The position numbers and the translations under genes are program-made. This document shows positions 51,213 to 59,843 of a stretch of DNA of 64,000 bases, in pieces (the stretch's first letter is position 1; each line of letters starts with the position of its first letter). The notes beneath the pieces are model-generated. The model made no database searches. It worked only from the letters and a program-made list of their open reading frames with translations, and had not been told where the DNA came from. The DNA is taken from the NCBI RefSeq assembly GCF_021653975.1, contig NZ_JAJKFK010000003.1:930001-994000 (forward strand), in the 5' to 3' direction. This DNA comes from Amycolatopsis sp. GM8. GTDB taxonomy: Bacteria; Actinomycetota; Actinomycetes; Mycobacteriales; Pseudonocardiaceae.

Positions 51213-51239
51213 CGAAACGGCCCTCGTTTCGGCTACACT
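51213..51239 (+). promoter_or_regulatory. Operator and leaderless promoter of the ATPase-LuxR regulator
   Basis: CGAAACG-N5-CGTTTCG (51213-51231) is a perfect inverted repeat that covers the expected -35 region of TACACT (51234-51239). The ATG at 51246 follows the -10 box by six bases, so the mRNA is probably leaderless. A further dyad CTTAC/GTAAG centred on AAGATCTT lies at 51130-51152. The overlap of repeat and promoter suggests repression. Confidence 0.5.
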
Positions 51240-51245
51240 GGCCGA

Positions 51246-53561
51246 ATGGCTGCGCCAACGTCGTCGCGGCGGCTCAGCGGGAACCTGCCGGCCGAGGTGA
51301 CCACGTTCGTCGGACGGCGAGCGGAACGCGCCGACGTCAAGCGGGCGCTCACCGACAGCCGCCTGCTCACGCTCACCGGGTTCGGTGGGGTCGGCAAGAC
51401 CCGGCTCGCACTGCGGGCCGCCGAAGAGCTGTGCCGCGCGTTTCCCGAGGGTGTCTGGTTCGTCGAACTGGCCACCCTCGACGATGCCGCGCTGGTGCCC
51501 GAGGTCGTCGCCGGCACCCTGGGCCTGTCGACGCACGGCCGCGATTCGGCGCTGCAGGGGCTGGCCGATCACCTCCGGAACCGCACCGCGCTGCTGGTCC
51601 TGGACAACTGCGAGCACCTGCTCGACGCCTGCGCCCTCCTCGTGGACACGGTGCTGCGGGCCTGCCCGCACGTGCGCGTGCTGGCCACCAGCCGCGAACC
51701 GATCGGGATCCGCGGGGAGACGGTCCTGCCGATCGCCCCGCTCGCGGTGCCCTCCACCGGCACCTCCGCCGAGCACGCCGACACCCACGACGCCATCCGC
51801 CTGTTCGCCGACCGCGCCCGGGCCGCGTGTCCCGGTTTCGCGGTGACCGAAGAAAACCGCGCCGCCGTGGTCTCGATCTGCCGTCAGCTGGACGGGATCC
51901 CGCTCGCGCTGGAACTCGCCGCCGTGCGCCTGCGGGGACTGGCGATCGAGGACCTGCTGGCCGGGCTGAGCGATCACCTCCGGCTGCTCAGCACCGGCAG
52001 CCGGAACTCGCCCGAACGGCAGCGCACGCTGCGCGGCTGCATCGAGTGGAGCTACGAGCTGTGCACGCCCGAGGAGCGGCGGCTGTGGGCGGTCGCGTCG
52101 GTGTTCCAGGGCGGTTTCGACACCGACGCGCTCGGCGCGGTGTGCCCGGACGACCAGGTGCCGCCCGAGCGGCTGCTGGAGACTCTCCTGTCGCTGGTGG
52201 AAAAATCCGTCGTGACGAGCGAGGACCACCACGGCCGGACGCGCTACCGCATGATCGAAGTGATCCGCCGCTTCGGCGAGGACCAGCTGCGCGAGTCGGG
52301 ACTCCAGGACCTCGTCCAGCGGCGCCACCGCGACCACTACGCCGCGTTCGCCGCCGAGGCCGCGGGCAGCTGGTTCAGCAGCCGGCAGCGCGAGTTGGTC
52401 CAGCGCCGGGGTCTCGAGCACCCGAACCTGCGCCGCGCGCTCGAGTTCTGCCTGGCCACGCCCGGGGAAGCCGAGCCGGGCCTGGACATCGCCACCGACC
52501 TGCGCGAGCACTGGATCGCGCAGCGCGCGCTCGCGGAGGGCGCGCGCTGGATCGAACGCCTGCTGTCCGCCGGCCCGGTGTCGGCCGGTCGGCACGTCCG
52601 CGCGCTGGCGACCGCGGCGGCGCTCGCGATCGTCGGCGGCAATCCCTCGCAGGCGAAGCCGCTCATCGCGATGGGCACCCGGCTCGCCCGCGACCAGGAC
52701 GAGCGCACCCGGGCGCTGATGACCCACGTGCTGGGCATGTACCACCTGTTCGTCGGCGAGCTGCCGCAGGCGATCGCGGGCGGCGAACAGGCACTGGAGG
52801 TCTTTCGCGCGGCCGGGGACCACCAGCACGAGATCATGTCGCTGATCATCCTGCAGATGTCCTACGGGGCCACCGGCGACACCGAACGCGCGCTCGCCGC
52901 CTACGACGAGACGCTGCGCCTGTGCGGCGAGACCGGCGACGTCTGGTTCCGCTCGTACGCGCTGTGGACCGCCGGCACCCTGCACTGGCAGCAGGGCCAG
53001 ACAGCCCGCGGGATCGAGCTGCTCCTGGAGAGTCTCGCGCTGAAACGGGCCACGGGTGACGGGCACGGCCTGGCCGTCTGCCTGGAGATGCTCGCCTGCG
53101 CCACGGCGGAGCGCGCCCCCCGCCAGGCCGCCGAAATGCTCGGCGTGGCCGACACGTTCCGGGCCGAGATGGGCGGTCCGATCGTGCGCGCCAGCTGGGT
53201 GGAGCCGACGCACGACGACGCGGTCGCCCGGCTGCGCGCGGCGCTCGGCGACGAGGCGTTCGAGCGGGCCGTCGAACGAGGACGCGCGCTCGATCCGGAG
53301 GAAGGCCTGGACCTGGCCCTCGCGTGGAAGAAGGACCGGCCCGGTCCGCGCCGGGCCGCCGCGCCCGGCACCCTGACCCGGCGCGAGCAGGAGGTCGCGG
53401 AGTTGGTCACCCACGGGCTGACCAACAAGGAGATCGCGAGCAAGCTGGTGATCTCCCAGCGCACCGCGGAGACCCACGTCGAGCACATCCTGACCAAGCT
53501 GGGCTTCACCTCCCGGGCCCAGATCGCGAGCTGGCTGGCCGGCCAGGGAACGGGTACGTAG
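51246..53561 (+). CDS. Large ATPase/LuxR-type transcriptional regulator (NB-ARC-like)
   Basis: A 771-residue regulator. The P-loop is GFGGVGKT at about 45-52 and Walker B is LLVLDNCEHL at about 117-126, as in predicted ATPases of the AfsR/NB-ARC group. A TPR-like helical region occupies about 400-680. A LuxR helix-turn-helix ends the protein (TRREQEVAELVTHGLTNKEIASKL, SQRTAETHVEHILTKLGF). Such STAND regulators integrate ATP and a ligand before binding DNA. The last stop lies in a 16-bp palindrome, and the Cys-rich gene follows 88 bases downstream, making it a possible target. Confidence 0.9.
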   Translation: MAAPTSSRRLSGNLPAEVTTFVGRRAERADVKRALTDSRLLTLTGFGGVGKTRLALRAAEELCRAFPEGVWFVELATLDDAALVPEVVAGTLGLSTHGRDSALQGLADHLRNRTALLVLDNCEHLLDACALLVDTVLRACPHVRVLATSREPIGIRGETVLPIAPLAVPSTGTSAEHADTHDAIRLFADRARAACPGFAVTEENRAAVVSICRQLDGIPLALELAAVRLRGLAIEDLLAGLSDHLRLLSTGSRNSPERQRTLRGCIEWSYELCTPEERRLWAVASVFQGGFDTDALGAVCPDDQVPPERLLETLLSLVEKSVVTSEDHHGRTRYRMIEVIRRFGEDQLRESGLQDLVQRRHRDHYAAFAAEAAGSWFSSRQRELVQRRGLEHPNLRRALEFCLATPGEAEPGLDIATDLREHWIAQRALAEGARWIERLLSAGPVSAGRHVRALATAAALAIVGGNPSQAKPLIAMGTRLARDQDERTRALMTHVLGMYHLFVGELPQAIAGGEQALEVFRAAGDHQHEIMSLIILQMSYGATGDTERALAAYDETLRLCGETGDVWFRSYALWTAGTLHWQQGQTARGIELLLESLALKRATGDGHGLAVCLEMLACATAERAPRQAAEMLGVADTFRAEMGGPIVRASWVEPTHDDAVARLRAALGDEAFERAVERGRALDPEEGLDLALAWKKDRPGPRRAAAPGTLTRREQEVAELVTHGLTNKEIASKLVISQRTAETHVEHILTKLGFTSRAQIASWLAGQGTGT

Positions 53562-53569
53562 CTACGTAC
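53554..53569. promoter_or_regulatory. 16-bp perfect palindrome GTACGTAGCTACGTAC
   Basis: The palindrome overlaps the TAG stop of the regulator gene (53559-53561) and lies 81 bases before the Cys-rich protein gene. An uninterrupted 16-bp dyad with no loop is better suited to a dimeric DNA-binding protein than to a terminator. Confidence 0.5.
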
Positions 53570-53649
53570 GCGTGAATACGGACGTCCCGCGCCGTGCGGG
53601 GAAGCATGATCGATGTGAAGGCATCGTTTCCAACGGCGGAGGACGATTG

Positions 53650-54285
53650 GTGAACGTTGAGCAGGCCCCTGGTGGCACCCGAATACTGTCCGCTCCCGAG
53701 TCCGTGCCGGATTCCGGCTTGACGAGGTTTCCGACCGTGGCGTGCTCGGCACCGTGCCCGGTGTGCGGCGACTGCCGCGATGATTGTGCCGAATGCGTCG
53801 CCTGTGCTTACGACGCGTGCCCGCATTGCGCGGTACCCGACGTCACGCCCCGCACGGCGGCCATGCTGCTGGCCGCGGGCGTGACGCTGTCCGGCGATCT
53901 CGAGACGCTGCTGTTCTCCAGCGGGCGCCCGGTGTTCGTCCACCACTTGCTGCGGGCGTTCGGCATGATGACGAGCGCGCTCGAGCACGGGTGGCGCCCG
54001 GTGCCGCGCTCGCTGGCCGAGCAGCTGTGCCTGCACCTGATGATCCGGTACGCCACCGATCTTTCGTGCGAGGTGGGCGAGATCCTGTGCGCGAACCTGC
54101 CGCGCAGCGACTACGACTACTACTTCGACCGGCTCTACGACACCCTGCTGCCCGACGACCGGCACGAGACGTTCGCCGAGCGCGTCGTGCGGGTGTGCGA
54201 CGGGCAGCGCGTGTTCGATTTCGACGGCCTGACCCACTCGGTGTCGAGCGCCGGATCCGACACGTTGTTCAGATCATTTCGCTGA
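53650..54285 (+). CDS. Uncharacterised protein with a nine-cysteine N-terminal cluster
   Basis: A 211-residue protein I do not recognise. Residues 32-60 hold nine cysteines in the order C-x3-C-x2-C-x2-C-x3-C-x2-C-x2-C-x4-C-x2-C. Within it C36-x2-C39-x2-C42-x3-C46 is the classical spacing of a [4Fe-4S] ferredoxin, and the rest could bind a second cluster or zinc. Residues about 65-211 look helical and contain His, Cys and acidic patches (SRPVFVHHLL-like region, CEVGEILCANLPRSDYDYYFD). The GTG at 53650 has GGAGG seven bases upstream. The gene stands alone after the ATPase-LuxR regulator. An electron-transfer or sensing role is speculative. Confidence 0.72.
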   Translation: MNVEQAPGGTRILSAPESVPDSGLTRFPTVACSAPCPVCGDCRDDCAECVACAYDACPHCAVPDVTPRTAAMLLAAGVTLSGDLETLLFSSGRPVFVHHLLRAFGMMTSALEHGWRPVPRSLAEQLCLHLMIRYATDLSCEVGEILCANLPRSDYDYYFDRLYDTLLPDDRHETFAERVVRVCDGQRVFDFDGLTHSVSSAGSDTLFRSFR

Positions 54286-54396
54286 CTGTGCCGTCGTTAC
54301 CAATCCGACGGCAGCCACGGCGGAAACGGGTGTCTACAAGCAGGTCGGTCGCAGACCGTGTCCGCCTACTTTCGGTCGAATTGGTAAGAAAGAATT

Positions 54397-54426
54397 CGGG
54401 GGGCTCGCGCAGGCGCGGGCCCCCCG
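54397..54426. terminator. Bidirectional GC-rich terminator
   Basis: Arms 54397-54409 (CGGGGGGCTCGCG) and 54414-54426 pair with one mismatch around a 4-base loop. It separates the convergent Cys-rich gene and amidohydrolase gene, 18 bases beyond the latter's stop. Confidence 0.8.
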
Positions 54427-54444
54427 AGTCATTCGCGGCGCCGG

Positions 54445-55674
54445 TCAGGCCGGCACCGGCGCCTTCTCCTCCGCCTTGTAGACCACCGGCAGGCCCATGA
54501 AGCGGCGCGTGTTGTCACCCATGAAGTCGTAGGTGCGCTTCTCGGACATGCCCTCGGCGTACTTGAAGTAGCCCTTCGGCGTCTCCAGGCCCTCGGGGTG
54601 CGGGTAGTCCGACCCGAACAGGACCTTGTCCCAGCCGACGGTGTTGACGACGTCCTCGACCGAACCCTCCCAGAACGGGCTGACCCAGATGTTGCGGCGG
54701 AACGCCTCGATCGGGTTCTCCGGGAACGAGGTCGGCTCCTTGGAGTACTGGACCTCCAGCTCGGTGAACAGCGACTTGATCCAGTGGCTGCCGTTCTCGA
54801 TGCTCGCGATGCGCAGCTTCGGGAACCGGGTGACCGTGCCGTGGCAGATCAGGCTCGCCAGCATGTCCGCGATCTCGCGGTGCCCCAGCACCACCCGGCG
54901 GAACGCGCTGGCGCCGAACGCGCTGGCCGTCGTCGGCGGCTCCCACCGGTTGACGTAGTCGGTCAGCGGCGGCTGGCTCGCGTGCAGCACGACGGGGATG
55001 TTCGCGCTCTGCACGTCGGCCCAGAACGGGTCGAACTCCGGCAGCGCCGGCGAACGCCAGCCCCGCAGGCCCTTCACCGGCGCCGGCTTCATCAGCACGG
55101 CCTTGGCGCCGTTCTCGATGACGTACTCCAGCTCGCGGCGGGCATCGTCGACGAGGGCGCAGCTGATGACCGGCGTCATGAACAGCCGGTTCTGGTAGAC
55201 GTACTGCCACTGGTCGAGCATCCAGCGGTTCAGCGCGTGCATCACCGCCACGACGAGCTCGGGGTCCTCCGCGGCCGAGTGCTCGACCAGGTTGGCCAGC
55301 GTGGGGAACACCAGCGTGCTGTCGACGCCCTGCTCGTCCAGGACCTTCATCCGGGCCCCGGGCTCGCGCCAGGCGGGAATCGAGTCGACGCCCCGGCCGC
55401 CGAGCTCCTTCAGCGACTTGCTCTCCGGGTTGTTGCCCGAATAGAACGCCTCGTACGCACCCGGCGCGGCGACCCGGTCGAAGGTGGGGTTGGGGATGTA
55501 GTCGGTGATCTTGTTGAGGATCGCGATCCTCGTTCGCTTGCCCACTTGGACGAACTGCACGGCGGAGCGGTACTTCTCCGGCAGGTACCGGGTCAGCGCC
55601 TCCGGCGTCTCGTACATGTGCTGGTCGGCGTCGAAGATCGGCGCATCTGTGAACTGAGCTGACGCCTCGGTCAT
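54445..55674 (-). CDS. Metal-dependent amidohydrolase (amidohydrolase-2)
   Basis: A 409-residue TIM-barrel amidohydrolase paralogous in layout to the one at 15565. The N-terminal metal motif is DADQHMYET, the conserved His appear in VLHASQPP and LICHG, and the catalytic Asp in VLFGSDYPHPEGLETPKG. It probably hydrolyses or decarboxylates an acid from the same pathway. The gene is divergent from a dehydrogenase pair at 55797-58042 with about 120 bases between; a TACCGTA half-site (55715-55721) lies there, matching the operator family at 41265 and 60934. Confidence 0.86.
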   Translation of the reverse strand: MTEASAQFTDAPIFDADQHMYETPEALTRYLPEKYRSAVQFVQVGKRTRIAILNKITDYIPNPTFDRVAAPGAYEAFYSGNNPESKSLKELGGRGVDSIPAWREPGARMKVLDEQGVDSTLVFPTLANLVEHSAAEDPELVVAVMHALNRWMLDQWQYVYQNRLFMTPVISCALVDDARRELEYVIENGAKAVLMKPAPVKGLRGWRSPALPEFDPFWADVQSANIPVVLHASQPPLTDYVNRWEPPTTASAFGASAFRRVVLGHREIADMLASLICHGTVTRFPKLRIASIENGSHWIKSLFTELEVQYSKEPTSFPENPIEAFRRNIWVSPFWEGSVEDVVNTVGWDKVLFGSDYPHPEGLETPKGYFKYAEGMSEKRTYDFMGDNTRRFMGLPVVYKAEEKAPVPA

Positions 55675-55796
55675 GTGATGGATCCTTCCCGGTCCGAAGG
55701 TCTGTGAATGCTCATACCGTAGGGTACACTATTAAGCATTCCATAACCACGTCCAGTCCATTGTGTACAGACGTCCGCACGCACTGGAAGAGGAGC

Positions 55797-56882
55797 ATGA
55801 CCATCGAACTGCGCCGGAACGACTATTCCTTCGACGAGCAGCAGACCGAGGTCCGCGCGATGCTCGCCGGCTTCTTCGGCCGGCACTCCCCCGCCGAGGT
55901 CGTCCGGGCGGCCGAGCCGCTCGGTTTCGACGCGGCGCTCTGGCAGAACGCCGAGCACGCCGGCATCGTCGGGCTGGCGTTCCCCGAGGCGCGCGGCGGC
56001 CAGGGAGCCGGGCTCGTCGAGCTGGCGTTCGCCGCCGAGGCGGCCGGGCGCACCCTCGCCCCCGTGCCACTCGCCGACCACGCCGTCGCGACCCGTGCCC
56101 TCCTCCGCCTCGATGGCATCGACATCGATGTGGACGCGGCCGTGTCCGGCGAGACGATCTACTCGCTGGCACCGCTGTCCCCCACTGGTTCGGGGCGGCA
56201 GCTGGTCCCCAGCGGCGCCCTGGCCCGCGGGGTGCTCGCCCGCCGCGGCGCCGAGCTGGTGCTGCTGCGCCGGGACTCCCCGCCGCCCCAGGCGGCCAAC
56301 GACGCCGCGGCGCCGGTCGCCTGGTGGGACCCGGCGGATCCGGAGGTCTCGCAGACCGTGCTGGCGACCGGTGGCGCCGCCGAGGCGGCGTGGCGGGAAG
56401 CGCTTTCCGAGTGGCGGATCGCCACCGCCGCGGCACTGGTGGGCCTCGGCGACGGGGCGGTCTCACTGGCCCGCGGCTACGCGCTGGAACGGCACCAGTT
56501 CGGCGTCCCGATCGCGGCGTTCCAAGCCGTCGGCCACCGCCTGGTCGACGCGCACGAGGCCGTCCAGGCGGCGCGGAACCTGACACTGAAGGCGGCCTGG
56601 TTCCAGGCCGAGGAACCCTTGGCACGCCCGGAGTTGCCGGTGATGGCGCTCGCCAACGCCGCCCGGGTCGCGCCCCGGATCACCGACGACTGCGTGCACG
56701 TCCACGGCGGCTTCGGCCTCATGCTCGAATCGGATGTCAGCCTGTACCACCGGCGGTCCGCGCTCTGGGGCCGGCTCGGCGGCGGCAGCCGCGCCCACCT
56801 CGCCGAGATCGCCACCGCACTCGACCGGGCCGGGCGGCGGCCGGCGCCCGATCGTTCCCTCGTCGCCGCCGGAGGTGCGTGA
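55797..56882 (+). CDS. Acyl-CoA dehydrogenase subunit, FadE28-like
   Basis: A 361-residue acyl-CoA dehydrogenase partner subunit with YALERHQFGVPIAAFQAVGHR and VHGGFGLMLESDVSLYHRRS near the C-terminus. ATG 55797 follows GAGGAG. Its stop overlaps the next gene by one base (TGATG), so the two dehydrogenase subunits are coupled. The longer in-frame reading from 55704 would begin in the promoter region. This is the third split pair of the window. Confidence 0.88.
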   Translation: MTIELRRNDYSFDEQQTEVRAMLAGFFGRHSPAEVVRAAEPLGFDAALWQNAEHAGIVGLAFPEARGGQGAGLVELAFAAEAAGRTLAPVPLADHAVATRALLRLDGIDIDVDAAVSGETIYSLAPLSPTGSGRQLVPSGALARGVLARRGAELVLLRRDSPPPQAANDAAAPVAWWDPADPEVSQTVLATGGAAEAAWREALSEWRIATAAALVGLGDGAVSLARGYALERHQFGVPIAAFQAVGHRLVDAHEAVQAARNLTLKAAWFQAEEPLARPELPVMALANAARVAPRITDDCVHVHGGFGLMLESDVSLYHRRSALWGRLGGGSRAHLAEIATALDRAGRRPAPDRSLVAAGGA

Positions 56883-58042
56883 TGGACTTCAGCCGGATCG
56901 AGCTCGACGACGAACAGCGGGCCTTCGAAGCGGAGGTGCGCGAAGTCTTCGAGAACCACTGGACACCCGACCCGCACGCGCTGAACCTCGACCACGATCG
57001 CCCGACCAAGGAACTCATCGAGCAACTCGCGCAGCGCGGCTGGGTGCACCCGCGCAGCCCGCGGTCGCAGGGCGGCGCGGAGCTCGACGCGGTCCGGGCC
57101 CGGATCCTCGACCTGCTGCAGATCGAGTACCGCGTGCCGAGGTTCGGCAACGACCTGATCCTGCCCACGGTGCGCAAGTACGGTTCGGACCAGCTGCGGG
57201 CGTCGGCGCTGCCGGCGCTGGAGAGCGGGCGGGCGTCGTTCTGCCTCGGCTACAGCGAACCGGACAGCGGCTCGGACATGGCCGCCGCGCGCACCCGGGC
57301 GGTGCCGGACGGGGACGAGTGGGTGATCAACGGCGCGAAGATGTTCACCACCTACGCCGAGATCGCGGACTACGTGTTCCTGCTGGCGCGGACCGGCCCG
57401 GTGGAGGAGAAACACAAGTCGCTCACGATGTTCCTGGTGCCGATGGACACGCCCGGCATCGAGGTGAAACCCATCCACGCCATGGGACACGTGGGCACCA
57501 ACATGACCTTCTACCGGGACGTCCGGGTGGCCGACAGCTACCGGCTCGGTGCGGTCGGCGAGGGCTGGCGGGTCGTCTCCGAACCACTCGCCGCCGAGCA
57601 CGGTGCCGGCGAGGGCAGCGAACTGGCCGAGCTGAACGGCTCGATGGGCGCGGCGTTCGTCCGCACTCTGGAGGAAGTGCTGGGGCTGGCGGTCGAATGG
57701 GCGCGCACCACCGAGGTGGAGCCCGGCGTCCTGGCCATCGACGACCCGCTCGTGCGGAACACCCTCGCCGGGGTCCTGCTCGACATCGAGGTGGAGTGGA
57801 ACACGCCTTCGGAGTTCGGGAAGGTCACCGCGTCGGAGACGTTGCTTCGCGACGCGGACCTGCTGGTCGACCTGATGGCACCGGCCGGGGTGCTGGCCGA
57901 CGGGGCGGACGGGGCGGTCGCCCAGGGCAGCGCGGCGTGGGCCCGGGCGATGGCCCCCGCGACGCAGATCTACGGCGGCACCACGGACATCTGGCGGAAC
58001 AACGTGGGCCGGGGTTCGCTCGGCCTGCCCCGCAGCCGATGA
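56882..58042 (+). CDS. Acyl-CoA dehydrogenase subunit, FadE29-like
   Basis: A 386-residue acyl-CoA dehydrogenase, the partner of the preceding gene, with CLGYSEPDSGSDMAAART, NGAKMFTTYAEIADY and the C-terminal QIYGGTTDIWRNNVGRGSLG. Compared with the other FadE29-like subunits it has Trp-Arg-Asn-Asn in place of the usual N-I sequence after the GGTT motif. A start ATG at 56882 overlaps the previous stop. A thioesterase gene follows directly. Confidence 0.9.
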   Translation: MDFSRIELDDEQRAFEAEVREVFENHWTPDPHALNLDHDRPTKELIEQLAQRGWVHPRSPRSQGGAELDAVRARILDLLQIEYRVPRFGNDLILPTVRKYGSDQLRASALPALESGRASFCLGYSEPDSGSDMAAARTRAVPDGDEWVINGAKMFTTYAEIADYVFLLARTGPVEEKHKSLTMFLVPMDTPGIEVKPIHAMGHVGTNMTFYRDVRVADSYRLGAVGEGWRVVSEPLAAEHGAGEGSELAELNGSMGAAFVRTLEEVLGLAVEWARTTEVEPGVLAIDDPLVRNTLAGVLLDIEVEWNTPSEFGKVTASETLLRDADLLVDLMAPAGVLADGADGAVAQGSAAWARAMAPATQIYGGTTDIWRNNVGRGSLGLPRSR

Positions 58043-58062
58043 GCGAGACGAAGGGAAACGGG

Positions 58063-58893
58063 ATGCTGACGGCGATTCAGGCGCTCGAGCTGACCAGTCC
58101 GGCCGCGGACGAGTTCCGCGGCGAAAGCGTGCTGGTCGGGGACGGCCGGCCGGTTTTCGGCGGGCAGCTGATGGGCCAGGTGCTGATGGCCGCGGCCGCC
58201 TCACACGAGGACAAGGTCGTGCGGTCGTTGCAGATCATGTTCCCGCGCGCCGGAAATGTGGCCCAGCCGCTCGAATTCTCGGTCGACACGCTGCACTCGG
58301 GACGCACGATGGCGACCGTCGGGGTGGCGGTGAAGCAGGGGCAGCGGCATATCAGCCGGGCCACGGTCCTGCTCGACACCGTGGAGGAGGACGTCATCCG
58401 GCATCAGCCGCCGCTGCCGGCGGTCGGCGGCCCGGAGCAGGCCAAACCGTCCGAGGTCATGAGCCACCACGGGGCCGAGGTGCGGATGGTCGGCGACGTG
58501 GACCTCGGCGACCCGGATCAGGTCGGACCGCCCGAGGTCGCGGTGTGGGTCCGGTGGCCGGACGCGCCGCGCGGGGATCGGGCCCGCAACCACGCGATTT
58601 CGGCCTGGTACACCGACAACATGCTGATCGGGGCGGCGATGCGCCCACACCCGGGCGTCGGCTGGAACATGGCACACGCCTCGCTGTCCACGGGCGTTGT
58701 CACGCACACGCTGACGTTCCACGAGGCGTCCGACGCGGCGGACTGGCACCTGCTGACCAACGAGGCCACCTACACGGGCCGGGGCCGCGTCTACGGGACC
58801 GGCCGGATCTTCACCCAGGACGGGACGCTTGTGTCGTCCTTCAGCCAGGACTCGATGATCCGCGCGCGCGGACCGCAGTCCGGCGTCATGTAG
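58063..58893 (+). CDS. Acyl-CoA thioesterase II (TesB-like)
   Basis: A 276-residue double-hotdog thioesterase. The N-terminal hotdog contains RPVFGGQLMGQVLMAAAA and the C-terminal one NMLIGAAMRPHPG, with the C-terminal segment RGRVYGTGRIFTQDG, the usual end of the family. The ATG at 58063 has GAAGGG seven bases upstream; an alternative ATG at 58039 overlaps the previous stop (ATGA). It would release CoA from pathway acyl-CoAs. A strong terminator follows. Confidence 0.9.
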   Translation: MLTAIQALELTSPAADEFRGESVLVGDGRPVFGGQLMGQVLMAAAASHEDKVVRSLQIMFPRAGNVAQPLEFSVDTLHSGRTMATVGVAVKQGQRHISRATVLLDTVEEDVIRHQPPLPAVGGPEQAKPSEVMSHHGAEVRMVGDVDLGDPDQVGPPEVAVWVRWPDAPRGDRARNHAISAWYTDNMLIGAAMRPHPGVGWNMAHASLSTGVVTHTLTFHEASDAADWHLLTNEATYTGRGRVYGTGRIFTQDGTLVSSFSQDSMIRARGPQSGVM

Positions 58894-58905
58894 CCCAACG
58901 AGAAA

Positions 58906-58934
58906 CGGCCGGCACGCGAGGCGCGTGCCGGCCG
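58906..58934. terminator. Perfect 13-bp stem terminator, convergent genes
   Basis: Arms CGGCCGGCACGCG (58906-58918) and CGCGTGCCGGCCG (58922-58934), loop AGG. It lies between the TesB stop (58893) and enoyl-CoA hydratase stop (58950) and can end both transcripts. Confidence 0.85.
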
Positions 58935-58949
58935 CTGTTGTTTCTGTGT

Positions 58950-59843
58950 CTACGGTTCGCTGACGACGGCGGGCTTGACCGGCGGTGCCTGGTTCCAGGC
59001 CGGCACCCCGAGCTCCGGCGTCCCGGCGGGGTATCCCCCGGTCCGCTCGGCCCACGAGCTGTGGTTGAGCTGGTGCATGCTGAAACAGGCGTTGAGCGCG
59101 TTGGTGAAGCCCATGTTGTCGACCGTCTGGTTCACCGACTCCTTGATGAGCAGCGCCGCCATCGTGTCGATCTTCGCGATCCGCTGCGCGAACTCGACAG
59201 TGCGGTCGGACAGCGTGTTCGCCGGGAAGATCTTGCCGACCATGCCCAGGCGATGCGCCTCCTCGGCGTCGATCGAGTCCCCGGTCAGCATCAGCTCCTT
59301 GGCCTTGCGCGGCCCGAACTCCCACGGGTGGCCGAAGTACTCGACACCGCACATGCCCAGCCGGGTCCCGACCACGTCCGCGAACTCGGTGCCCTCGGCC
59401 GCGACGATCAGGTCGCAGGCCCACATCAGCATCAGGCCCGCCGCGTACACCTTGCCGTGCACCTCGGCGATGGTGATCTTGCGCAGATCCCGCCACCGCA
59501 ACGTGTTCCGGAAGAAGTAGTGCCACTCCTGGGTCATCCGCGCCTCGGCCCTGGGCCGGGTGCCACCGTTGATCGCGTACGACGGGTGCTGGTCCGGGCC
59601 CGGCTCGCGCTCGGCGACCGACAGGGCCGAACCCATGTCGTGGCCGGCGGTGAACATCTTCCCCGCGCCGCGCAGGATCACGACCCGGACGGTGTCGTCG
59701 GCCTCGGCGGCCAGGAACGCGTCGTTCAGCTCCACGAGCATCCCGCGGTTCTGCGCGTTGCGCGCCTCCGGGCGGTTGAGGGTGATGCGGGCGATCGTGC
59801 CCTCGTCCAGTGTCTCGTAGGTGATGTAGGTGTACTCGCTCAT
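58950..59843 (-). CDS. Enoyl-CoA hydratase/isomerase
   Basis: A 297-residue crotonase-family protein, longer than average. The oxyanion-hole segments are TAGHDMGS (first) and EVHGKVYAAGLMLMWACDLIVA (second), with the second GG motif replaced by AAG. The expected catalytic Glu segment reads VGTRLGMCGVEYFG, so the general base is not in the standard place; the enzyme may be an isomerase or a specialised lyase. The ATG at 59843 overlaps the aldo/keto reductase stop (ATGA), so the two are one operon. Confidence 0.85.
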   Translation of the reverse strand: MSEYTYITYETLDEGTIARITLNRPEARNAQNRGMLVELNDAFLAAEADDTVRVVILRGAGKMFTAGHDMGSALSVAEREPGPDQHPSYAINGGTRPRAEARMTQEWHYFFRNTLRWRDLRKITIAEVHGKVYAAGLMLMWACDLIVAAEGTEFADVVGTRLGMCGVEYFGHPWEFGPRKAKELMLTGDSIDAEEAHRLGMVGKIFPANTLSDRTVEFAQRIAKIDTMAALLIKESVNQTVDNMGFTNALNACFSMHQLNHSSWAERTGGYPAGTPELGVPAWNQAPPVKPAVVSEP

